Assembly: GCF_026914185.1 (NCBI RefSeq)
Contig: NC_070569.1
Coordinates: 4,402,001 to 4,466,000, forward strand
Length of the DNA: 64,000 nucleotides
Source of the DNA: Puccinia triticina
Lineage: Eukaryota; Basidiomycota; Pucciniomycetes; Pucciniales; Pucciniaceae
Direction: 5' to 3'
A program made the position numbers and the translations under genes. Of this stretch, positions 10,721 through 22,300 are shown piece by piece. How positions within the stretch are numbered: the first letter of the stretch is position 1; every line of letters starts with the position of its first letter. The notes beneath the pieces are model-generated. The model made no database searches. It saw only the letters and a list, made by a program, of their open reading frames with translations, and was not told where the DNA came from.

Positions 10721-11234
10721 CTTCAAGGATAATTAAATTTCCCAAAAAAAATAATCAAAGTTTAAGGTTGGGAAAATCATTGAAAAAAAATCACTCTGTA
10801 CTGAAAAAAAATGCAAACTGAGCGTGCTCAGCCAAAAAAATAAAAATGTGTCAGGCTGAGTAAAAAACAATGGGGCACATTTTTAGGGTGATTTGTTGGG
10901 CGGGCCTGCACAAGGCCCGCATGGGCCCCTAAAAGGCCCGTTGGGCCCATTGAAAAAGTAGTATTTGCTTGGAATTCCAATGCTCTGCTAAAATGTGAAA
11001 TGGGTCAAACTGAATAAAAAACATGGGGGTACATTTTTGGGGAGATTTTTTGGGTGGGCCTCAATGAGGCCCACATGGCCCCCACAAAGCCCACTGGGCC
11101 CATTGAAAGAGTAGCCTTTGTTAAGAAAGCATATGCTCAGCTAAGAAATAAAAATGTGTCAGACTGAGTAAAAACCCTAGGGGCACATTGTTGGGGAGGC
11201 TTTTTGGACGGGCCTGCATCAGGCCCGTATGGGC
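10721..11234 (+). repeat. Left arm of a 0.5-kb inverted repeat
   Basis: This arm, starting CTTCAAGGATAATTAAATTT, is the inverted complement of 11,427-11,942 at roughly 90% identity by eye, separated by a spacer of about 190 bp. Within the arm a block of about 155 bp (ACATTTTTAGGG..., GGGCCCATTGAAA...) repeats about three times, near 10,877, 11,031 and 11,187. Confidence 0.9.
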
Positions 11235-11426
11235 AAACAGGTTTCCAAGGGAAAGGAAAGGGCCTGGACATACATTCTGTGAGTGCACAAATGTCATACA
11301 GATGTCAGAAGCCCTTCAATATCTTCTGTTGATTAGTGGTCAATTGGTGCTGTTCTGAAACATCAATGCATCATATGGGCATTCTTAACCAAGACTACTT
11401 CTGGGTTGGCCAAACCAGCTTTGGGT

Positions 11427-11942
11427 GGGCCCTGACGGGCCTGATGCAGGTCTTTCAATAAGCCCTCCCCAAAAGTGTGGCCCCATGTTTTTTACTCAGG
11501 TTGACACATTTTTGTTTCTTAGCTGAGCATAGGCATTCTTGACCAAGGCTACTCTTTCAATGGGCCCAGTGGGCTTTGTGGGGGCCATGTGGGACTCATT
11601 CAGGCCCATCCAAAACATCTCCCCAAAAATTTACCCCCTCATTTTTGATTCAGCTCAACCCATTTCACATTTGAGCAGAGCATGGGAATTCCAAACAAAT
11701 ACTACTTTTTCAATGGGCTCAACAGGCCTGTTAGGGGCCCATGTGGGCCTTGTGCAAGCCCTTCCAACAAATCACCCTAAAAATGTGCCCCATTGTTTTT
11801 TACTCAGTCTGACACATTTTTATTTTTTTGGCTGAGCACGCTCAGTTTGCATTTTTTTTCAGTATGGAGTGATTTTTTTTCAATGATTTTCCCAACCTCA
11901 AACTTTGAGTATTTATTTTGGGAAATTTAATTATCCTTGAAG
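11427..11942 (-). repeat. Right arm of the 0.5-kb inverted repeat
   Basis: Reverse complement of 10,721-11,234 with scattered substitutions, ending ...TTTAATTATCCTTGAAG at 11,942. A transcript across both arms would fold into a hairpin of about 510 bp. Confidence 0.9.
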
Positions 11943-11944
11943 TG

Positions 11945-12100
11945 TGGCGAGCTGAATTTTTACACCAGCTCGCCAAGAGTGTTATTCCCGGTGAGCTGGT
12001 AAAATCCCAGTCCGCCAAGAGGTGTGTATTCATCTAGGCAAGCTGGACTTGACCAGCTTGCCAAGAGATATACCTCTTGGCAAGCTGGACTTTGGGGAAT
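11945..12100. repeat. Second hairpin array of the 3.1-kb element
   Basis: Words such as CAGCTCGCCAAGAG, GGCAAGCTGGACTTG and CCAGCTTGCCAAGAG form overlapping dyads and mirror the left array at 9,290-9,447, so the element is roughly palindromic in overall plan. Confidence 0.7.
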
Positions 12101-12276
12101 TGGTGTCCCCAGTCCCGTACGCCAAGTATGTGAAAAAAAGGCACAAAGTACCGCCGGTACCCGCCCCAAGAACCGCTGGTACCCGCCAGGCAGTGCTGGG
12201 TGTGGTACTTGGTCCCTGCTTTGGGAAAAAAATGTACCCGGTACCTGGGTCCAAATTGTTATTCTCTACCCCCGAC

Positions 12277-12514
12277 TTTGGAACTAGAACATTTCATGGC
12301 CCTTGTGCCCCTTTGACAACGCTCAGTGAAGGACTCAATAGAGTCCTAACACTTTGAGTCTGGTTTGAATAGGGGGTTTCATTGGTGGTACAAAAGCCAG
12401 GCACGCAGGAGGGTACCAAGATCCATGTGCAGTGATTGACGGGCGGAGTTCCCAGCCAGGTTCTCAGTCCGAGCCTGAGCACCTGGCAAGAACCAACGGT
12501 GGGCCAGCTACAAA
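12277..12514. other. No gene seen
   Basis: Mixed sequence right of the 3.1-kb element. It starts in what may be the continuation of the interrupted LTR-like sequence. No domain-bearing ORF. Confidence 0.3.
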
Positions 12515-12715
12515 AACCGTGGTGTAACAGGGCGCAAAAAAGCGCCCGCTACGCTGCGCTACAGCGCGTTTGAGCGGGTTTTTGGCCTATTTTGCGGCTA
12601 AAAGGGCTGTGGCGTAGCGGCGTTAGCGCGGCGCTAACACTACAGGAAAATATGGCTACTTTCATTACCGCTACACTAACAATAAGAGGCCTTGAAGCGT
12701 AGTGTAGTGCAGCGG
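12515..12715. repeat. GCGC-family dispersed repeat
   Basis: Contains GGGCGCAAAAAAGCGCCC, ACGCTGCGCTACAGCGCG, GCGGCGCTAACAC and a right part AGCGTAGTGTAGTGCAGCGG. Ends are not defined and there is no ORF. Confidence 0.55.
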
Positions 12716-13408
12716 CCCACAATTGCAAGAAACTATTCAATGGGTTGTTATAGTTCTCAGGACTGAGGATCTCTCTTCCCCCATCTGCTCTCACTGTCCA
12801 TCACTTTCAGCACTTCCTTCTCCTCAACAACAAAAGCAAAAAAAAAATCCTGACCACCCACCCATTGAATATTATTAGTTTACATTGAATTAGAAATCAT
12901 GAATGAGGGGGGAATGTGTTTGCAATTCCAAAAAAAAAGGGGGGGGGGGGAGAAGAGAGGTTGAAATAATGGCTTTCTTGCCCTAAAACTTTTAGTTTTC
13001 ATATCTTTTTATTCCTCCTCTCTCAATAGGGAGAACAAACACTCTAGTCTGATTGAGGTTTTGTGTTCTCCCCCAGGCAACACGCTACCAGTGGGAAAAA
13101 GAGAAAAAACAATGTCAGTCTCTTCCTGCACTTGGGTAGTTTCCCTACCTATCATAGAGATGTCTCATTGCATTCATAAAACACGCTTGTCAGCGGTACA
13201 GTTCACAAAGCGCAGTGTCAGGTCTCAATCAAAACAAACAGCAAAGTTGGTCAGTTCAAAAGTCATTTCCCCACCTGCCAAGCTCTCACCAGTGGATTGC
13301 TGAGACCCCCTCCCCTCCTTTGCCGTTCTTGAAAGACCAACCATGTCTGATCAAAACCCTTCAATCCAAAATTCCAATTCCTGTAAGCACTGAGGGCATT
13401 TGCCAGGC
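12716..13408. other. No gene seen
   Basis: Contains a purine-rich A/G homopolymer stretch near 12,935-12,960. ORFs (for example plus 13,061-13,303) are short and unrecognised. Confidence 0.35.
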
Positions 13409-13450
13409 ATTTTCCATTAATTGCCAGGCATTTTCCAGGCATTGCCAGAA
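13409..13450 (+). repeat. Small outpost of the TGCCAGGCATT satellite
   Basis: About four degenerate units (TGCCAGGCATTTTCCA, TTGCCAGGCATTTTCC, AGGCATTGCCAG) stand directly beside AAACAGTGTGTCCACTGCGC. The reverse complement of that junction resembles the left edge of the main array at 14,285-14,300 (GGCGGATACACTGTTGT). Confidence 0.75.
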
Positions 13451-13699
13451 ACAGTGTGTCCACTGCGCTGTGTTTAGTGCAGCACAGTGATTTTGTGGGT
13501 TGATGCTGTAGGGGTTTGCACAACAAGTCATGTATATAGTTACAAGTTGTAGGGGGATTTGAAGCCCATCGGGGAATTAGAAATTCTGATTATCAATTAC
13601 TATCTTGCTCTACAGGTTTTGAGCCTTTGCAAATAGGATCTCAAGACTCTACAAAAATTCTCCCTTAGAACCCAATTCCAACTCTCTTTGCTACATGCA

Positions 13700-14290
13700 G
13701 CAGACAGATCACTGCGCTACCCAATTTTTGATTTCCCAGGAAAAAAAAGTGAATTGTAGCGCGCTAAATCAGCGGTCATGTAAACTAGCAATGTACCGCT
13801 GATTTTTAGCGTTAGCACAGCGTAATTCCGCGAACAAAGCGGTCAGCGTGGTGGTTTACTGCTGCTTTTCTACTTGCAAGGAGAAAACACACTGGGAAAA
13901 AAGTGGAAAGGCAGAAGCTTTGAGCAGACAGCAAGCATGCTGCGCACCCACAACGTGGTTGCTATCCGCTGATTTAGCGGGTAGCAACCACATGGCAGGC
14001 AATGCTGCGGACCTGCTACATGGTTTCTACCCGGTGATTTGGCGGTTAGCAACCATGTAGTGGGCATGTAGCTGCGTGTAGTGGGGTTTTGATATTGCTT
14101 TGCTTTTATCCAGTGAAAGCAGAAATTTTTCTGCTGTGCTTTTGCTCAATGCCCTGGGAGGGCAGTGGTCAATTGCTGAGTGTAGAGAGCTGGGACACCG
14201 CTGCGCTATTACTTTTTTGGTCTGGCTATATAGGCGCCAACCGCTACGCTAAGCTAAATGTCCACTTTTTTTTAGCTTAGCGCGGCGGAT
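13700..14290. repeat. GCGC-family repeats flanking the satellite
   Basis: Two clusters (about 13,735-13,870 and 14,195-14,290) carry TAGCGCGCTAAATCAGCGG, TAGCGTTAGCACAGCG, CCGCTGCGCTATTAC and TTTAGCTTAGCGCGGCGG. The second runs directly into the satellite array. The stretch between has CCGCTGATTTAGCGG and GGTGATTTGGCGG words and a repeated GGTT(G/T)CTA(T/C)CCG. No gene. Confidence 0.5.
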
Positions 14291-14430
14291 ACACTGTTGT
14301 TGCCAGGCATTTCTAGGCATTTGCCAGGCATTTCCAGGAATGTGCCAGGCATTTTCCAGCCATTGCCAGGCATTTGCCAGGCATTGCCAGGCGTTTGCCA
14401 GGCATTGCCAGGCGTTTGCCAGGCATTGCC

Positions 14431-17400
14431 ATGCATTTGCAAGGCATTGCCAGGAATTTGCCAGGCATTGCCAGGCATTTTCCAGGCATTGCCAGGCATT
14501 TGCCAGGCATTGCCAGGCATTTGCCAGGCATTTGCCAGGCATTGCCAGGCATTTGCCAGGCATTTGCCAGGCATTGCCAGGCATTTGCCAGGCATTGCCA
14601 GGCATTTGCCAGGCATTGCCAGGCATTTGCCAGGCATTTGCCAGGCATTTGCCAGGCATTTGCCAGGCATTTGCCAGGCATTTGCCAGGCATTTGCCAGG
14701 CATTTGCCAGGCATTTGCCAGGCATTTGCCAGGCATTTGCCAGGCATTTGCCAGGCATTTGCCAGGCATTTGCCAGGCATTTGCCAGGCATTTTCCAGGC
14801 ATTTGCCAGGCATTGCCAGGCATTGCCAGGCATTTGCCAGGCATTGGCCAGGCATTGCCAGGCATTGCCAGGCATTTGCCAGGCATTTGCCAGGCATTGC
14901 CAGGCATTGCCAGGCATTTGCCAGGCATTTGCCAGGCATTTGCCAGGCATTTGCCAGGCATTTGCCAGGCATTTGCCAGGCATTTGCCAGGCATTGCCAG
15001 GCATTTGCCAGGCATTTGCCAGGCATTGCCAGGCATTTGCCAGGCATTTGCCAGGCATTGCCAGGCGTTTGCCAGGCATTGCCAGGGGTTTGCCAGGCAT
15101 TGCCATGCATTTGCAAGGCATTGCCAGGAATTTGCCAGGCATTGCCAGGCATTTTCCAGGCATTGCCGGGCATTTGCCAGGCATTGCCAGGCATTTGCCA
15201 GGCATTTGCCAGGCATTGCCAGGCATTTGCCAGGCATTTGCCAGGCATTTGCCAGGCATTTGCCAGGCATTGCCAGGCATTGCCAGGCATTTGCCAGGCA
15301 TTTGCCAGGCATTTGCCAGGCATTTGCCAGGCATTGCCAGGCATTTGCCAGGCATTTGCCAGGCATTGCCAGGCATTTGCCAGGCATTTGCCAGGCATTG
15401 CCAGGCGTTTGCCAGGCATTGCCAGGCGTTTGCCAGGCATTGCCATGCATTTGCAAGGCATTGCCATGCATTTGCAAGGCATTGCCAGGAATTTGCCAGG
15501 CATTGCCAGGCATTTTCCAGGCATTGCCGGGCATTTGCCAGGCATTGCCAGGCATTTGCCAGGCATTTGCCAGGCATTGCCAGGCATTTGCCAGGCATTT
15601 GCCAGGCATTTGCCAGGCATTTTCCAGGCATTTGCCAGGCATTGCCAGGCATTGCCAGGCATTTGCCAGGCATTTGCCAGGCATTGCCAGGCATTGCCAG
15701 GCATTTGCCAGGCATTTGCCAGGCATTTGCCAGGCATTTGCCAGGCATTTTCCAGGCATTTGCCAGGCATTGCCAGGCATTGCCAGGCATTTGCCAGGCA
15801 TTGGCCAGGCATTGCCAGGCATTGCCAGGCATTTGCCAGGCATTTGCCAGGCATTGCCAGGCATTGCCAGGCATTTGCCAGGCATTTGCCAGGCATTTGC
15901 CAGGCATTTGCCAGGCATTTGCCAGGCATTTGCCAGGCATTGCCAGGCATTTGCCAGGCATTTGCCAGGCATTGCCAGGCATTTGCCAGGCATTTGCCAG
16001 GCATTGCCAGGCGTTTGCCAGGCATTGCCAGGCGTTTGCCAGGCATTGCCATGCATTTGCAAGGCATTGCCAGGAATTTGCCAGGCATTGCCAGGCATTT
16101 TCCAGGCATTGCCGGGCATTTGCCAGGCATTGCCAGGCATTTGCCAGGCATTTGCCAGGCATTGCCAGGCATTTGCCAGGCATTTGCCAGGCATTGCCAG
16201 GCATTTGCCAGGCATTTGCCAGGCATTTGCCAGGCATTTTCCAGGCATTTGCCAGGCATTGCCAGGCATTTGCCAGGCATTTGCCAGGCATTGCCAGGCA
16301 TTTGCCAGGCATTTGCCAGGCATTGCCAGGCGTTTGCCAGGCATTGCCAGGCGTTTGCCAGGCATTGCCATGCATTTGCAAGGCATTGCCAGGAATTTGC
16401 CAGGCATTGCCAGGCATTTTCCAGGCATTGCCGGGCATTTGCCAGGCATTGCCAGGCATTTGCCAGGCATTTGCCAGGCATTTGCCAGGCATTTGCCAGG
16501 CATTGCCAGGCATTGCCAGGCATTTGCCAGGCATTTGCCAGGCATTGCCAGGCATTGCCAGGCATTTGCCAGGCATTTGCCAGGCATTTGCCAGGCATTT
16601 GCCAGGCATTGCCAGGCATTTGCCAGGCATTTGCCAGGCATTGCCAGGCATTTGCCAGGCATTTGCCAGGCATTGCCAGGCGTTTGCCAGGCATTGCCAG
16701 GCGTTTGCCAGGCATTGCCATGCATTTGCAAGGCATTGCCAGGAATTTGCCAGGCATTGCCAGGCATTTTCCAGGCATTGCCGGGCATTTGCCACGCATT
16801 GCCAGGCATTTGCCAGGCATTTGCCAGGCATTGCCAGGCATTTGCCAGGCATTTGCCAGGCATTTGCCAGGCATTTTCCAGGCATTTGCCAGGCATTGCC
16901 AGGCATTGCCAGGCATTTGCCAGGCATTTGCCAGGCATTGCCAGGCATTGCCAGGCATTTGCCAGGCATTTGCCAGGCATTTGCCAGGCATTTGCCAGGC
17001 ATTTGCCAGGCGTTTGCCAGGCATTGCCAGGCATTGCCAGGCATTTGCCAGGCATTTGCCAGGCATTGCCAGGCATTGCCAGGCATTTGCCAGGCATTGC
17101 CAGGCATTGCCAGGCATTTGCCAGGCATTGCCAGGCATTGCCAGACATTTGCCAGGCATTTGCCAGGCATTTGCCAGGCATTTGCCAGGCATTTGCCAGG
17201 CATTGCCAGGCATTGCCAGGCATTTGCCAGGCATTGCCAGGCATTTGCCAGGCGTTTGCCAGGCATTTGCCAGGCGTTTGCCAGGCATTGCCAGGCATTG
17301 CCAGGCATTTGCCAGGCATTTGCCAGGCATTGCCAGGCATTGCCAGGCATTTGCCAGGCATTTGCCAGGCATTTGCCAGGCATTTGCCAGGCATTGCCAG

Positions 17401-19330
17401 GCATTTCCCAGGCATTTGCCAGGCATTGCCAGGCATTGCCAGGCATTTGCCAGGCATTGCCAGGCATTTGCCAGGCATTTGCCAGGCATTTGCCAGGCAT
17501 TTGCCAGGCATTTGCCAGGCATTTGCCAGGCGTTTGCCAGGCATTGCCAGGCGTTTGCCAGGCATTGCCATGCATTTGCAAGGCATTGCCAGGAATTTGC
17601 CAGGCATTGCCAGGCATTTTCCAGGCATTGCCGGGCATTTGCCAGGCATTGCCAGGCATTTGCCAGGCATTTGCCAGGCATTGCCAGGCATTTGCCAGGC
17701 ATTTGCCAGGCATTGCCAGGCATTTGCCAGGCATTTGCCAGGCATTTTCCAGGCATTTGCCAGGCATTGCCAGGCATTGCCAGGCATTTGCCAGGCATTT
17801 GCCAGGCATTGCCAGGCATTGCCAGGCATTTGCCAGGCATTTGCCAGGCATTTGCCAGGCATTTGCCAGGCATTGCCAGGCATTTGCCAGGCATTTGCCA
17901 GGCATTTTCCAGGCATTTGCCAGGCATTTGCCAGGCATTTGCCAGGCATTTGCCAGGCATTGCCAGGCATTGCCAGGCATTTGCCAGGCATTTGCCAGGC
18001 ATTTGCCAGGCATTTGCCAGGCATTTCCAGGCATTTGCCAGGCATTTGCCAGGCATTGCCAGGCATTTGCCAGGCATTGCCAGGCATTTGCCAGGCATTG
18101 CCAGGCGTTTGCCAGGCGTTTGCCAGGCATTGCCAGGCGTTTGCTAGGCATTGTCAGATGTTTGCCAGGCATTGCCAGGCATTTTCCTGGCATTTGCCAG
18201 GCATTGCCAGGCATTTGCCAGGCATTGCCAGGCATTTGCCAGGCATTGCCAGGCATTTGCCAGGCATTGCCAGGCATTTGCCAGGCATTGCCAGGCATTG
18301 CCAGGCATTTGCCAGGCATTTGCCAGGCATTGCCAGGCATTTCCCAGGCATTTGCCAGGCATTGCCAGGCATTTGCCAGGCATTGCCAGGCATTTGCCAG
18401 GCATTGCCAGGCGTTTGCCAGGCATTGCCAGGCGTTTGCCAGGCATTTCCAGGCATTTGCCAGGCATTTCCAGGCATTTGCCAGGCATTTCCAGGCATTT
18501 GCCAGGCATTTGCCAGGCATTTGCCAGGCATTTGCCAGGCATTTGCCAGGCATTTGCCAGGCATTTGCCAGGCATTTGCCAGGCATTTGCCAGGCATTTG
18601 CCAGGCATTTGCCAGGCATTTGCCAGGCATTTGCCAGGCATTTGCCAGGCATTTGCCAGGCATTTGCCAGGCATTTTCCGGGCATTGCCAGGCATTTGCC
18701 AGGCATTTGCCAGGCGTTGCCAGGCATTTGCCAGGCATTTGCCAGGCATTGCCAGGCATTTGCCAGGCATTGCCAGGCATTTGCCAGGCATTGCCAGGCA
18801 TTTGCCAGGCATTGCCAGGCGTTTGCCAGGCGTTTGCCAGGCATTGCCAGGCGTTTGCTAGGCATTGTCAGATGTTTGCCAGGCATTGCCAGGCATTTGC
18901 CAGGCATTGCCAGGCATTTGCCAGGCATTGCCAGGCATTTGCCAGGCATTGCCAGGCGTTTGCCAGGCGTTTGCCAGGCATTGCCAGGCGTTTGCTAGGC
19001 ATTGTCAGATGTTTGCCAGGCATTGCCAGGCATTTGCCAGGCATTGCCAGGCATTTGCCAGGCATTGCCAGGCATTTGCCAGGCATTTGCCAGGCATTGC
19101 CAGGCCCAGGCGTTTGCCAGGCGTTTGCCAGGCATTGCCAGGCGTTTGCTAGGCATTGTCAGATGTTTGCCAGGCATTGCCAGGCATTTGCCAGGCATTG
19201 CCAGGCATTTGCCAGGCATTGCCAGGCATTTGCCAGGCATTTGCCAGGCATTGCCAGGCATTTGCCAGGCATTGCCAGGCATTTGCCAGGCATTGCCAGG
19301 CATTGCCATGCATTTGCAAGGCATTGCCAG
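14431..19330 (+). repeat. Higher-order block marked by ATGCATTTGCAAGG
   Basis: A variant string (GCCATGCATTTGCAAGG, then CCAGGAATTTGCC, then GCATTTTCCAGG, then usually TTGCCGGGC) recurs at about 14,431, 15,105, 15,445 (doubled at 15,466), 16,051, 16,370, 16,720, 17,570 and 19,309. Spacings near 320-350, 600-675, 850 and 1,740 bp show that whole blocks were duplicated. Confidence 0.85.
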
Positions 19331-22300
19331 GAATTTGCCAGGCATTGCCAGGCATTTTCCAGGCATTGCCGGGCATTTGCCAGGCATTGCCAGGCATTTG
19401 CCAGGCATTTGCCAGGCATTGCCAGGCATTTGCCAGGCATTTGCCAGGCATTGCCAGGCATTTGCCAGGCATTTGCCAGGCATTTTCCAGGCATTTGCCA
19501 GGCATTGCCAGGCATTGCCAGGCATTTGCCAGGCATTTGCCAGGCATTGCCAGGCATTGCCAGGCATTTGCCAGGCATTTGCCAGGCATTTGCCAGGCAT
19601 TTGCCAGGCATTGCCAGGCATTTGCCAGGCATTTGCCAGGCATTTTCCAGGCATTTGCCAGGCATTTGCCAGGCATTTGCCAGGCGTTGCCAGGCATTTG
19701 CCAGGCATTTGCCAGGCATTGCCAGGCATTTGCCAGGCATTGCCAGGCATTTGCCAGGCATTGCCAGGCATTTGCCAGGCATTGCCAGGCATTTGCCAGG
19801 CATTGCCAGGCGTTTGCCAGGCGTTTGCCAGGCATTGCCAGGCGTTTGCTAGGCATTGTCAGATGTTTGCCAGGCATTGCCAGGCATTTGCCAGGCATTG
19901 CCAGGCATTTGCCAGGCATTGCCAGGCATTTGCCAGGCATTTGCCAGGCATTTGCCAGGCATTGCCAGGCATTTGCCAGGCATTGCCAGGCATTTGCCAG
20001 GCATTTGCCAGGCATTGCCAGGCATTTGCCAGGCATTGCCAGGCATTTGCCAGGCATTTGCCAGGCATTGCCAGGCATTTGCCAGGCATTGCCAGGCATT
20101 TGCCAGGCATTGCCAGGCATTTGCCAGGCATTGCCAGGCATTTGCCAGGCATTTGCCAGGCATTTGCCAGGCATTGCCAGGCGTTTGCCAGGCGTTTGCC
20201 AGGCATTTGCCAGGCATTTGCCAGGCATTTGCCAGGCATTTGCCAGGCATTTGCCAGGCATTTGCCAGGCATTTTCCAGGCATTGCCAGGCATTTGCCAG
20301 GCATTTGCCAGGCATTTGCCAGGCATTTGCCAGGCATTTGCCAGGCATTTGCCAGGCATTTGCCAGGCATTTGCCAGGCATTTGCCAGGCATTTGCCAGG
20401 CATTTGCCAGGCATTTGCCAGGCATTTGCCAGGCATTTGCCAGGCATTTGCCAGGCATTTTCCAGGCATTGCCAGGCATTTGCCAGGCATTTGCCAGGCG
20501 TTGCCAGGCATTTGCCAGGCATTTGCCAGGCATTGCCAGGCATTTGCCAGGCATTGCCAGGCATTTGCCAGGCATTGCCAGGCATTTGCCAGGCATTGCC
20601 AGGCATTTGCCAGGCATTGCCAGGCGTTTGCCAGGCGTTTGCCAGGCATTGCCAGGCGTTTGCTAGGCATTGTCAGATGTTTGCCAGGCATTGCCAGGCA
20701 TTTGCCAGGCATTGCCAGGCATTTGCCAGGCATTGCCAGGCATTTGCCAGGCATTTGCCAGGCATTGCCAGGCATTTGCCAGGCATTGCCAGGCATTTGC
20801 CAGGCATTGCCAGGCATTTGCCAGGCATTGCCAGGCATTTGCCAGGCATTTGCCAGGCATTTGCCAGGCATTTGCCAGGCATTTGCCAGGCATTTGCCAG
20901 GCATTTGCCAGGCATTTGCCAGGCATTGCCAGGCATTGCCAGGCATTTGCCAGGCATTTGCCAGGCATTGCCAGGCATTGCCAGGCATTTGCCAGGCATT
21001 GCCAGGCGTTTGCCAGGCGTTTGCCAGGCATTGCCAGGCGTTTGCTAGGCATTGTCAGATGTTTGCCAGGCATTGCCAGGCATTTTCCTGGCATTTGCCA
21101 GGCATTGCCAGGCATTTGCCAGGCATTGCCAGGCATTTGCCAGGCATTTGCCAGGCATTTGCCAGGCATTGCCAGGCATTTGCCAGGCATTTGCCAGGCA
21201 TTGCCAGGCATTTGCCAGGCATTTCCAGGCATTTGCCAGGCATTTGCCAGGCATTTGCCAGGCATTTGCCAGGCATTTGCCAGGCATTTGCCAGGCATTT
21301 GCCAGGCATTTGCCAGGCATTTGCCAGGCATTTGCCAGGCATTTGCCAGGCATTTGCCAGGCGTTTGCCAGGCATTTGCCAGGCATTTGCCAGGCGTTTG
21401 CCAGGCATTTCCAGGCATTTGCCAGGCATTTGCCAGGCATTTGCCAGGCATTTGCCACGCATTTGCCAGGCATTTGCCAGGCATTTGCCAGGCGTTTGCC
21501 AGGCATTTCCAGGCATTTGCCAGGCATTTCCAGGCATTTGCCAGGCATTTGCCAGGCATTTGCCAGGCATTTGCCAGGCATTTGCCAGGCATTTGCCAGG
21601 CATTTGCCAGGCATTTGCCAGGCATTTGCCAGGCATTTGCCAGGCATTTGCCAGGCATTTGCCAGGCATTTGCCAGGCATTTGCCAGGCATTTGCCAGGC
21701 ATTTGCCAGGCATTTTCCGGGCATTGCCAGGCATTTGCCAGGCATTTGCCAGGCGTTGCCAGGCATTTGCCAGGCATTTGCCAGGCATTGCCAGGCATTT
21801 GCCAGGCATTGCCAGGCATTTGCCAGGCATTTGCCAGGCATTTGCCAGGCATTTGCCAGGCATTTGCCAGGCATTTGCCAGGCATTTGCCAGGCATTTGC
21901 CAGGCATTTGCCAGGCATTTGCCAGGCATTTGCCAGGCATTTGCCAGGCATTTGCCAGGCATTTGCCAGGCATTTGCCAGGCATTTGCCAGGCATTGCCA
22001 GGCATTTGCCAGGCATTGCCAGGCATTTGCCAGGCATTTGCCAGGCATTGCCAGGCATTGCCAGGCATTTGCCAGGCATTGCCAGGCATTTGCCAGGCAT
22101 TGCCAGGCATTGCCAGGCATTTGCCAGGCATTTGCCAGGCATTGCCAGGCATTTGCCAGGCATTTGCCAGGCATTGCCAGGCATTGCCAGGCATTTGCCA
22201 GGCATTGCCAGGCATTGCCAGGCATTTGCCAGGCATTGCCAGGCATTTGCCAGGCATTTGCCAGGCATTTGCCAGGCATTTGCCAGGCATTTGCCAGGCA

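Larger units (their letters stand above)
9123..12268. mobile_element. 3.1-kb non-coding TIR element with nested repeats
   Basis: The ends 9,123-9,143 and 12,248-12,268 are inverted 21-mers with one mismatch (TAGAGAATAAC...TTTGGACC). The octamers just outside, CCCCCAAC (9,115-9,122) and CCCCCGAC (12,269-12,276), match at 7 of 8 bases, a likely 8-bp target duplication. The terminus TAGAG and 8-bp duplication fit a non-autonomous hAT element (inference). Inside, in order: a GC-rich hairpin, a GGCGAGCTGG/CCAGCTCGCC hairpin array, an 11-bp microsatellite, a 33-bp tandem array bounded by inverted repeats, two 0.5-kb inverted arms, and a second hairpin array. No transposase is present. It was inserted into or beside an LTR-like sequence. 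Confidence 0.8.
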
